DNA from: Neodontobutis hainanensis
Lineage: Eukaryota; Chordata; Actinopteri; Gobiiformes; Odontobutidae
DNA: 64,000 nucleotides
Assembly: GCA_024349245.1 (NCBI GenBank)
Contig: JALDNG010000715.1
Span: 28,809-92,808 of the forward strand
Reading direction: 5' to 3'
Within the stretch, counting starts at the first letter, position 1, and each line of letters begins with the position of its first letter. The notes beneath the pieces are model-generated. The model was not told where the DNA came from. It made no database searches and saw only the letters and a program-made list of their open reading frames with translations. Positions 46,101 through 58,100 of this stretch are shown here, in pieces. A program made the translations under genes and the position numbers.

Positions 46101-49100
46101 GAATTCCTCCGTATCCCCATATTACCCTAAACCCTGTTGGACCCTGGTGTTACCATAGCGTCCGTTCTGTCGGTCGTAGGAGTAAGTTGGGCGGTCGTTG
46201 GTGTGAGGAACTCCTCGCTGCTGAAGCTCGTTCAGAGTCACCACGTCCAGAGTCATGACATCATCAGCCACTGGCGAATCAGGCGTCACCTGAAGGATCA
46301 CATCACAGTTACCGGGTGGATTTCACAGATGAGGGAAATCTTAAGTCTTCTTTCACAAAATTTTCTTGTCTTTAGTCCTGGTCTTTAGACCTTGTGCTGG
46401 TCTTTAATTCGCTCCAGTTCCACTTGGTCTACGCTGACTCCTTTTTCCTCCAAAACCAAATCCACCAGGTCCAGAGGAAAACCCAGGTCCCTGTGCAAGG
46501 ACCAGGCCACAGACGCTACAGAACAGACAGGGTTAGAGTAGGACCGCAGTGGATTTAAGAAGGACCGGGTGTGCTAGGAGCAGGGGCTGATGGAAGCTGT
46601 AGTTTCTACCTGGAAAGAGTGACCCTGGAGCCATCTTTTTGAGCGAGCGCTGGATCAGTCTGGTTCCCCGTTTTAGAGATGACAGGAACTGGGCCTCGTT
46701 CTCGTTTATCACCTCCATGATCTAAGAAAACACAGAGGGATTATGGGATCTGAACAGAGGCTAAAGGGATTCTTAATCTGAACACAGGCTAAAGGGACTT
46801 TAATCCAAGTTGAGTGGTACCAACCCGGTGTTGTTCCGAGAGCAGCTCTGGATAAACATCTCCCTGAAACAGAACAGGTTTACTTTAATATTTTAATGGT
46901 TTAATTTTTACTTTAGTGAAAATAGAGCGATACCAAAATGTGGGTCACAGTCGGAACAAGATTGGCTAGAGTCCCTTGAGGGGCCTTTAGAACCTCCAGA
47001 CAGAACCGAACCGCTCTCCGTAAAATCCTCCTCAGAACCAGTCTGAAAACAGAACAGAGCCAACCCGTTTTAGTTGGATTTGAAGAGGTTTTGGTCTGAA
47101 TTAAACAGGTTTGAGTTGGATTTGACAAGATTTTAGTTGGATTTGACCAGGTTTTAGTTTGAGTTGAAGAAATTTTAGATGGATTTAAACAGATTTTAGA
47201 TGATCTGAACAGGTTTAGTTGGATAAGAACAAGTTTTATTTGGATATAAACAGGTTTCGGATGGATCTGAACAGGTTTTGAATGGATTTGAACAGGTTTT
47301 AGATGGATCTGAATAGGTTTTAGATGGATCTGAATAGGTTTTAGTTGGATTACTCACTCAGCTCCGTTCATTCCTGGATGGACTCCATCAGCGATGCATA
47401 CGGCCAAAGTCCTGACGTGGTCTACCACCACACGGTATGCAGCGTCCTGAGGCCCCGGCCCTCCACTGTACGGGATCCCTCCAGAGAGCTGTGCAAAAAT
47501 ACAGAGGTCTGAGAATGTCCTGGTTCAGTCTGGACTCAGTCTGGACCCAGTCTGGACTCAGTCTGGACTCACCTGGTTTAGGTGCTGGATCAGAGGACTG
47601 AACAGGTCTGTGTCGTAGTTCGAGGACTTGTTCTGTAAAACCGAGACCAGTCGTTCTAGACCCATTCCAGTGTCCACACTCTGCATTGGTAGAAGACTTA
47701 GGGTGGAGTCAGGGAGTCTGTGACCAATAAGAGAGCAGAGAGAGGACAAAGGGCGGAGTCAGGTAGTCTGTGACCAATCAAAAAGGACTAAGGGTGGAGT
47801 CAGGGAGTCTGTGACCAATCAAAAAGGACTAAGGGTGGAGTCAGGTAGTCTGTGACCAATCAAAAAGGACTAAGGGTGGAGTCAGGGAGTCTGTGACCAA
47901 TCAAAAAGGACAAAGGGTGGAGTCAGGTAGTCTGTGACCAATCAAAAAGGACTAAGGGTGGAGTCAGGGAGTCTGTGACCAATCAAAAAGGACTAAGGGT
48001 GGAGTCAGGTAGTCTGTGACCAATCAAAAAGGACTAAGGGTGGAGTCAGGGAGTCTGTGACCAATCAAAAAGGACAAAGGGTGGAGTCAGGGAGTCTGTG
48101 ACCAATCAAATAGGACTAAGGGTGGAGTCAGGAAGTCTGTGATCAGAGAGCTGAGTCTGACTCCACCCTCAGTCCTGTCTCTGATTGGTCACATTTTCCC
48201 TGACTCAGCCCTCAGTCCATTCTCTAATCACAGATTCCCTGACTCTGCTTTCTCCCTGAGTCCTTCCTGAAAGGACTGAGGGTGGAGTCAGGGAGAATGT
48301 GACCAATCAGAGAAAGAACCGATGGAGTCTCTAACATACATGTTAAAAATAACTCCGCTGAATTCCGCTGATAATTACTTTTTATTTTTTTATTTATATT
48401 GCACTTTTCCTCCCAGTAGGCACTCAAAGCGCTTTACCAGTGTTAAAGCTGACACCACTGGAGGCAAGGTGGGTTAAGTGTCTGGCCCAAGGACACAATG
48501 TGGGGAAGAGCGGGATGTTATGATCGAAGGACGACCTCTCAACCACTGAGCTACTGCCGCCCTGTAAAAATGGACTTCTGTAATAAATCACAACACTTTA
48601 GTCTAGTACTGTCGTTGTGTCCTTGGGCAAGACACTTAACCCACCTTGCCTCCAGTGGCTGTAACACTGGTAGTTACTGTTGAACAATGTAAGTCGCTTT
48701 GGATAAAAGCGTCTGCCAAATGAATAAATGTAAATGTAAATGTAAGTATTATAAATAAGCTTATGTGTTTTATTCAACAACTTTTGTTTTATTAATGACT
48801 CAAACTGATTTATTGCAATTCTTTTATGCCTCAAGAGGAAAGTTCTGTATGACCTAAGGTCAGCTAACGTCAGTGATTTTACATTATAACAGTTTATTAC
48901 CTTTACAACAAATTATATTTCCACAAAAAGTCAAACTTGTCCCCGACTCATTTCATCCAAACCTGTTGTGTTCAGTTTAAAGACATGTCATGATCATGCT
49001 GCTCTCCTCCGACAAATCGCAAAGCAGTATGTGAGCGTCTAATGACCACCACAGCTTACTACTTTCACTAGTGCATTATGGGTCTCTAGACATTATAGTC

Positions 49101-52100
49101 TCTAGACATTCGGACACCACTACAAAATAGCGTAATCACGAGATTCATATATATATATATATAAAAAAAATTAAAAAAAAACTTTTTCCTTCACCCTCCG
49201 TGGGTGGTCTCATCCTTCGAGCTCGGGAGCTTGGGGGTTCTGCGCAGTATCTTTGCTGTTCCTAGTACTGCACTTTTCTGGACCGAGATGTCTGGTGTTC
49301 TTCCAGGGATCTGCTGTAGCCACTCTTCCAGTTTGGGGGTCACTGCCCCAAGTGCTCCGATGACCACGGGCACCACTGTGGCCTTCACCTTCCAAGTCTT
49401 TTCTAGCTCTTCTCTGAGCCCTTGGTATTTCTCTAATTTCTCATGTTCCTTTTTCCTGATGTTGCAATCACTTGGTATTGCCACATCAACCACAACGGCT
49501 TTCCTCTGCTGTTTGTCCACCACCACGGTGTCTGGTTGGTTCGCCATTACCATTCTGTCAGTCTGGATCTGGAAGTCCCACAGGATCTTGGCTCGGTCAT
49601 TCTCTACCACCTTTGGAGGTGTTTCCCACTTTGACCTCGGGGTTTCCAGTCCGTAATCCATGCAGATGTTCCTGTACACTATGCCAGCCACTTGGTTATG
49701 GCGTTCCATGTATGCTTTCCCTGCCAGCATCTTACAGCCTGCAGTTAAGTGTTGGATTGTCTCAGGGGCCTGTTTGCACAGCCTACACCTTGGGTCTTGT
49801 CTGGTGTGGTAGATCTGGGCCTCTATTGCTCTGGTGCTCAGGGCTTGTTCCTGTGCAGCCATGATGAGTGCCTCTGTGCTGTCCTTCAGTCCGGCCCGTT
49901 CTAGCCATTGGTAGGATTTTGTGATATCAGCCACTTCAGTTATGTTCCGGTGGTACAGCCCATGTAGGGGTTTGTCCTCCCATGATGGTCCCTCCTCCAG
50001 CTCCTCTTCCTCTGTTCCCCATTGCCTGAGACATTCACTAAGCACGTCATCTGTTGGGGCCTTATCTTTGATGTACTTATGGATCTTGGATGTTTCATCC
50101 TGGATAGTGGCTCTCACACTCACTAGTCCACGGCCGCCTTCCTTACGGCTAGCGTACAGTCTCAGGTGCTGGATTTGGGATGGAACCCTCCATGCATGGT
50201 GAGGAGCTTTCGTGTCTTAACGTCTGTGGTCTGTATCTCTTCCTTGGCCACCTTATTATTCCCGCAGGGTATCTGATCACTGGCAGGGCGTAGCTGTTTA
50301 TTGTCCGTGCCTTGTTCTTGCCATTGAGCCGAGTTCTTAGGACTTGCCTTACTCGTTGGAGGTATTTGGCAGTTGCTGTTTTCCTTGTTACCTCTTCAAG
50401 GTTGCCATTTGCCTGTGGTATTCCAAGGTACTTGTAACCATCCTCAATGTCTGCTATTGTTCCTTCTGGTAGTGAGACCCCTTCTGTGTGGACTACCTTC
50501 CCTCTCTTTGTCACTATTCGACTACACTTCTCAAGCCCGAATGACATCCCAATGTCAGAGCTGTAGATCCTGGTGGTGTGGATCAGTGAGTCAATGTCCC
50601 GCTCGTTCTTAGCGTATAGCTTGATGTCATCCATGTATTGGAGGTGACTGATGGTGGCCCCATTCCTGAGTCGGTATCCATAGCCAGTCTTGTTGATTAT
50701 TTGGCTGAGGGGGTTCAGACCTATGCAGAACAGCAGTGAGGACAGAGCATCTCCTTGGTATATGCCACATTTGATGGGTACTTGTGCAAGTGGCTTGCCA
50801 TTGGCCTCAAGGGTGGTTTTCCATAGCCTCATTGAGTTTGCAATGAAGTGTCTTAGAGTCCTGTTGATGTTGTACATCTCCAAGCATTCAGTGATCCATG
50901 TGTGTGGCATTGAGTCATATGCTTTCTTGTAATCAATCCAGGCAGTGCACAGGTTGGTGTGTCGGGTTCTGCAGTCTTGGGTGACTGTTCTGTCAACCAG
51001 GAGTTGGTGCTGCTCATGGAGTGCAGTGAACTTCTTTAGCCAGTAGGTGTGGATCCTGTCAGGGCCCGGTGCTGTCCAGTTTTTCATACCTGAGACTCTT
51101 TCTCAGATGTCTGCTGCTGTGATGGTAACTGGATTCTGTTCAGGGAGGTTGCTGTGGTCCTCTCTCAGAGCCACCAGCCACTGTGCATCGCTGTTGTGTG
51201 ATGCCTCCCTCTCCCATATACTTTTCCAGTATTGTTCAGTTTCCAGCCTTGGTGGGTCGGCTCTGCAGTTATTTTTACCCTGCCACTGAGCGTACACTTT
51301 TGCAGGTTGAGTTGCAAACAGCCGATTTATTCTTCTGGCTTCATTCTCTCTTGTGTACCTCTTTAGGTGGCTGGCCAAGGCTTGGAGCCTTTGTTTGGCA
51401 GTTTCAAGTGCTTCAGGTATTGGCATCTGGTTGTACCTATTGGGTACTTGTTTTCTCATTGCACCTCTCTTGGCCTCTGTCAGTTGGCTCACTTCTCTCC
51501 GTGCCTTCTTGATTTTAGCCTCCAGCCTTTGTTTCCATGGTGGGTACTGTTTCTCATGGTTGCTCTTATAGCCAAGCATCTCGAGGATCACTGCTGCTGA
51601 GGTGTATATCAGCTCATTGGTTTCAGTGATGGTTGTGGTAGGGATCACACTCAATGCTGCATTCACATCTTCTAGGAGACTTTCTGATGGTACTTCACTT
51701 AGCCGTTGTAGTTGGCGTCGGGGTTGCCTTTTATTCATCCTCGCCACGATCTTGTCTTTCAGGTCAGTCGCTGCCCCGTTCAACGTTATTGCACTTGTTG
51801 GGGCTTCGTACCCAATCTCTGGTTGGGGAGCCACCGTTGGCTCCCCTCTGACCTCTTGTCCTGGCTCCCCCTTGCCGTAGCATTTGTGTTGTATCTCGTC
51901 AATCTCAAGTTGTGATAGCAGTTGCCGCTTGTGGATGTTGGAACACTGAGCTACTAGTTGCTTCGATGTAAGCGTGGACTGTGGGTTTCGAAGTAACCAT
52001 TCATCCCACATCCTCTTCATGTAACCCCTCTGACTGGGGTTACTGGAGTAGTAGCATTCCAACAGAGCCTTGTTATCGCATCTCGCCCATCTCCGTGTTG

Positions 52101-55100
52101 TTCTTGTTCCTGTTCTTGTTCCAGTAGCCCATTTGTCATCAAGTTGCTCTGGTTCCCCAACACCTGACGCAGACCTTGTTTGGCCGGTCGCCATCTGATC
52201 CGGCTTCTCATAGCATTTATTGTCTCTCATCATTTTTATGAGGTAGGCAGTAGCGTGAAGGGTCTTGCCTAAGGACCCCCACTGGATAGCGCCCCTCGGG
52301 GCGCTATCCCACTATCCTTAGACATATATATGCCTAAGGATAGGCATATATATGTCTATCCTTAGGCATCCTTAGGCATATATATCCCTCACCCAAGCAA
52401 CTGTGCCAACATGTTTTAAGTCCACATCCATTGTGCCAGTACCAAAAAACTACTCCCCAATGTGCCTGAATGACTTTCGCCCCGTAGCACTCACACCCAT
52501 CATTATGAAGTGCTTCGAACGACTGGTCCTAGCACACCTCAAAGACTGCCTCCCACCCACACTGGACCCACACCAATTTACACACGCACAGAGGAAGCAG
52601 TATGCACAATGCTGCACCCTGCACTCACACACTTGGACAATAACAACACATATGTTAGGATGTTGTTTGTTGATTTCAGTTCAGCATTTAACACCGTCAT
52701 TCCCTCCAAGCTGACCACAAAACTTGGAGACCTGGACATTAACACCTCCCTCTGCAACTGGATTATGGACTTTCTGACCAACAGGCCTCAGCATGTTCGG
52801 TCAGGCTACACCCACTCCACCACCATCACACTTAACACTGGTGTACCACAAGGCTGTGTCCTGCCCATTCCTTTACTCCATTTACACCTACGACTGCACA
52901 CCTGTGCATGGATCCAACTCCATCATTAAGTTTGCAGACGACACCACGGTGATTGGCCTCATCACAGACAACGATGAGACTGGCTACAGGGAAGAGGTAG
53001 AGCACCTGGCCACATGGTGCGCTGACAATAACTTGCTCCTTAACACCACTAAGACAAAGGAGCTCATTGTGGACTTCAGGAAGAAAAAAGGAGGCACGCA
53101 TGACCCCATCCACATTAACGGTATGGTTGTTGAACGTGTCTCCAGCTTCAAGTTCCTGGGAACCACCATATCGGAGGAACTGTCCTGGACCACAAACACC
53201 TCCAGCCTGATCAAGAAGGCTCACCAGCATCTCTTCTTCCTCAGGACACTGAAGAAGAACCAGCTGTCTTCAGCCATCCTGGTGAACTTGCATCACAGTC
53301 TGGTATGGAAACTGCTCAGTGGCTGACCGAAGAGCACTGCAGAGGGTGGTGAAAACTGCCCAGCGCATCACAGGGACCACACTTCCTGCTATTGAGGACA
53401 TCCAGAGGAAACGCTGCCTACGTCGAGCTCGGAGCATTCTTAAGGAATCCTCTCACCCTGACCACAGACTGTTTAACCTCCTGCCCTCCGGGAGGCGCTT
53501 CAGGAGCCTCCGGACAAGGACCACAAGATACAGGAACAGCTTTTTCCCTACAGCCGTCTCCTTACTGAACTCTGCCCTCTGACACCACCACACACACAGA
53601 CTCCTCCCCCACAGCACCACTGCGTCTGACTGTTTTATTTATTTATTTAAAACAAGCAAAAAAACAGTAAACTTGTTATTACTTGTACTACTGTCTGTTC
53701 ATCCAGAAACACTGAGTAATCCATTTGCACACTGTAATATTTTCTATGCACTGTACTGTCCATGCACTAGTGTAAATTATGTTCATATGTTCATAGTTCT
53801 GTCTATAGTGTACATACACTTTTACATAATCCATCTGTATACTATGTTCATAGTACACCTACCTGTATATCATGCTTATAGTATTTAAAATCTGTAAATT
53901 ATGTCCATAATACTTATCTGTATAGTTATTGTACATATTATAGACCTTGTATATTCTGTACTTACTGCTTATTGCACTTCTGGTTAGATGCTAACTGCAT
54001 TTCGTTGCCTTGTACCTTACATGTGCAGTGACACTAAAGTTGAATCTAATCTAATCTATAGTGTGTGAATTCAGACACAGCCCTAGTCCAGTCCTGGTCT
54101 AGTCCTGGTCTAGTCTGACCTGTTGTACTCCATAAAGACCAGGTTCCAGATCTCGAGGACCTCGGGACAGTCCTGGTTCACAAGTCCCGCCGCGTCCCGG
54201 GAACCGATCAGGTCCAGGTGGATTTCAGTGCAGGGTCCACAAGGTCCGGTCTCACCCATCTCCCAGAAGTTCTGTGCAAGTCCAAACGGAAGGATCCGGT
54301 CCGAGGGGAGTCTGAGACAGACCAAGAGAGACCGAGGTTAGTCAAGATAGAGACCAGACACCAGAGAGAGATGTGTGGGATATAGACCACTGTAACACTT
54401 ACACACACCAACACCAGAGTTAGACCAGAGTTAGACCAGAGTTAGACCAGAGTTAGACCAGAGTTAGACCAGAGTTAGACCAGAGTTAGACCAGGGTTAG
54501 ACCAGGGTTAGACCAGGGTCAGACCAGGGTCAGACCAGGGTCAGAGCAGGGTCAGAGCAGAGTTAGAGCAGAGTAGTTAGAGCAGAAAGAGTCCAGGGTT
54601 AGACCAGAGTAAGATCAGAGTAAAACCAGAGTTAGAGCAGAGTTAGACACCAGAGTTAGACCAGAGTTAAACCAGAGTTAGATTAGAGTTAGATTAGAGT
54701 TAGACCAGAGTTAAACCAGAGTAAGACCAGGGTCAGAGCAGAGTAAGACCAGAGTTAGACCAGAGTTAAACCAGAGTTAGAGCAGAGTTAGACCAGAGTA
54801 AGACCAGAGTAAGACCAGAGTAAGACCAGGGTCAGAGCAGAGTAAGACCATAGTAAGACCAGGGTCAGACCAGAGTTAGACCAGGGTTAGACTAGGGTTA
54901 GACCAGGGTTAGACCAGGGTTAGAGCAGAGTTAGAGCAGAGATAGACCAGAGTTAGACCAGGGTCAAACCAGGGTCAAACCAGAGTAAGACCAGGGTTAG
55001 ACCAGAGTAAGACCAGGGTTAGGGCAGGGTTAGACCAGAGTTAGACCAGAGTTAGACCAGAGTTAAACCAGAGTTAGACCAGAGTTAAACCAGAGTTAGA

Positions 55101-58100
55101 CCAGAGTTAGACCAGAGTTAGACCAGAGTTAGACCAGAGTTAGACCAGGGTCAAACCAGGGTCAAACCAGGGTCAAACCAGGGTCAAACCAGAGTAAGAC
55201 CAGGGTTAGACCAGGGTCAGAGCAGAGTAAGACCAGGGTTAGGGCAGGGTTAGACCAGAGTTAGACCAGAGTTAGACCAGAGTTAAACCAGAGTAAGACC
55301 AGGGTTAGAGCAGAGTTAGAGCAGAGATAGAGCAGAGTTAGACCAGGGTCAGAGCAGAGTAAGACCAGAGTTAGACCAGAGTTAGACCAGAGTTAGACCA
55401 GAGTTAGACCAGAGTTAAACCAGAGTAAGACCAGGGTTAGAGCAGAGTTAGAGCAGAGATAGAGCAGAGTTAGACCAGGGTCAGAGCAGAGTAAGACCAG
55501 AGTTAGACCAGAGTTAGAGCAGAGTTAGACCAGAGTTAGACCAGAGTTAAACTAGGGGTGTGCACGGACATTCGAACATTCGAATATTCGGTCTGCTGTA
55601 ATTATTCGATAAATAAAAATGCTATTCAAATTTTGCTATATTTTTGCGTGCGGTAAAAAAAAAAAAAAAAAAATCCACAATAAAACGTGAGCACGCAAAC
55701 TAAAAACTAACAATAACCCTTAGGCCTAGATGCATTGGGTGGCGCTGTGGAGCGTGCAGTGGAAACCAGCTGATTGTGTTTGATGACAAAATGGCGTCCT
55801 CTGCATCTAAATATAATAATAATATAATATTGGAAAGACTTTGATCAAAATTATCATCACGTAGTGTGCAAAATCTGTCAAGCGAAACTGAGTTACCACA
55901 ACAGCACCTCTACAATGCGGAATCATCTTAAGTGCAAACACCGAAATATAATAATTGACAAACCTAGTAATGAAGACACACAGCTGCCCATCACCACGTT
56001 CGCGACTTCAAATAGGCGGAGATGTACCCCCGAGCAAAAATGATCGTAAGAGATACATTCGTAATGTTTAAGCTTATTGTGTAGAAGCTTGTTCAAAAAT
56101 GACGGAAACAAAAAATGTTACTGAAAAATAACGTCTGTCTCATTAAACTTAATTTAAATAAACTAATATTCGAATATTCGTTTTTTGTGAGCTCAAATAT
56201 TCGAATGTGATATTTGCGGAAAACGCCCATCCCTAAGTTAAACCAGAGTTAGATTAGAGTTAGACCAGAGTTAGACCAGAGTTAGACCAGAGTTAGACCA
56301 GAGTTAGACCAGAGTTAGACCAGAGTTAGACCAGAGTTAGACCAGGGTCAAACCAGGGTCAAACCAGAGTAAGACCAGGGTTAGACCAGGGTCAGAGCAG
56401 AGTAAGACCAGGGTTAGGGCAGGGTTAGACCAGAGTTAGACCAGAGTTAAACCAGAGTTAGACCAGAGTTAGACCAGAGTTAGACCAGAGTTAGACCAGA
56501 GTTAGACCAGAGTTAGACCAGGGTCAAACCAGGGTCAAACCAGGGTCAAACCAGGGTCAAACCAGAGTAAGACCAGGGTTAGACCAGGGTCAGAGCAGAG
56601 TAAGACCAGGGTTAGGGCAGGGTTAGACCAGAGTTAGACCAGAGTTAGACCAGAGTTAGACCAGAGTTAGACCAGAGTTAGACCAGAGTTAGACCAGAGT
56701 TAGACCAGAGTAAGACCAGGGTTAGAGCAGAGTTAGACCAGGGTCAAACCAGGGTCAAACCAGGGTCAAACCAGGGTCAAACCAGAGTAAGACCAGGGTT
56801 AGACCAGGGTCATAGCAGAGTAAGACCAGGGTTAGGGCAGGGTTAGACCAGAGTTAGACCAGAGTTAAACCAGAGTTAGACCAGAGTTAGACCAGAGTTA
56901 GACCAGAGTTAGACCAGAGTTAGACCAGAGTTAGACCAGAGTAAGACCAGGGTTAGACCAGGGTCAAACCAGGGTCAAACCAGGGTCAAACCAGAGTAAG
57001 ACCAGGGTTAGACCAGGGTCAGAGCAGAGTAAGACCAGGGTTAGGGCAGGGTTAGACCAGAGTTAGACCAGAGTTAAACCAGAGTTAGACCAGAGTTAGA
57101 CCAGAGTTAGACCAGAGTTAGACCAGAGTTAGACCAGAGTTAGACCAGAGTAAGACCAGGGTTAGAGCAGAGTTAGACCAGAGTTAGACCAGAGTTAGAC
57201 CAGAGTTAGACCAGAGTTAGACCAGAGTTAGACCAGGGTCAAACCAGGGTCAAACCAGAGTAAGACCAGGGTTAGACCAGGGTTAGACCAGGGTCAGAGC
57301 AGAGTAAGACCAGGGTTAGACCAGGGTCAGAGCAGAGTAAGACCAGGGTTAGGGCAGGGTTAGACCAGAGTTAGACCAGAGTTAAACCAGAGTTAGACCA
57401 GAGTTAGACCAGAGTTAGACCAGAGTTAGACCAGAGTTAGACCAGAGTAAGACCAGAGTTAGACCAGAGTTAGACCAGAGTTAGACCAGAGTTAGACCAG
57501 AGTTAGACCAGAGTTAGACCAGAGTTAGACCAGAGTTAGACCAGAGTTAGAACAGAGTTAGAACAGAGTTAGACCAGAGTTAAACCAGAGTTAAACCAGA
57601 GTAAGACCAGGGTTAGAGCAGAGTTAGACCAGAGTTAAACCAGAGTTAGACCAGAGTTAGACCAGAGTTAGACCAGATTTAGACCAGAGTTAGACCAGAG
57701 TTAGACCAGAGTTAGACCAGGGTCAGAGCAGAGTAAGACCAGGGTTAGACCTGAGTTAGACCTGAGTTAGACCAGAGTTAGAACAGAGTTAGAACAGAGT
57801 TAGACCAGAGTTAAACCAGAGTTAAACCAGAGTTAAACCAGAGTAAGACCAGGGTTAGAGCAGAGTTAGACCAGAGTTAAACCAGAGTTAGACCAGAGTT
57901 AGACCAGAGTTAGACCAGATTTAGACCAGAGTTAGACCAGAGTTAGACCAGAGTTAGACCAGGGTCAGAGCAGAGTAAGACCAGGGTTAGACCTGATTTA
58001 GACCTGAGTTAGACCTGAGTTAGACCTGAGTTAGACCTGAGTTAGACCTGAGTTAGACCTGAGTTAGACCTGAGTTAGACCTGAGTTAGACCTGAGTTAG

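Larger units (their letters stand above)
49148..52283 (-). mobile_element. LINE with restriction-like endonuclease (R4/Dong/Rex6-like), almost intact
   Basis: Three successive minus-strand open segments (52233-51103, 51087-50149, 50123-49191) form one ORF interrupted twice. The C-terminal CCHC-like motif and PD...D nuclease mark it as a restriction-like-endonuclease LINE rather than an AP-endonuclease type. Both ends touch TA-rich tracts, (AT)n at 49148-49163 and TATATA hairpins at 52322-52389. It lies in aars2 intron 4 in the same orientation as the gene. Confidence 0.88.

Noticed and set aside
49204..52211. Plus-strand ORFs opposite the RLE-type LINE
   Set aside because: Shadows of the minus-strand coding sequence, with no motifs of their own.
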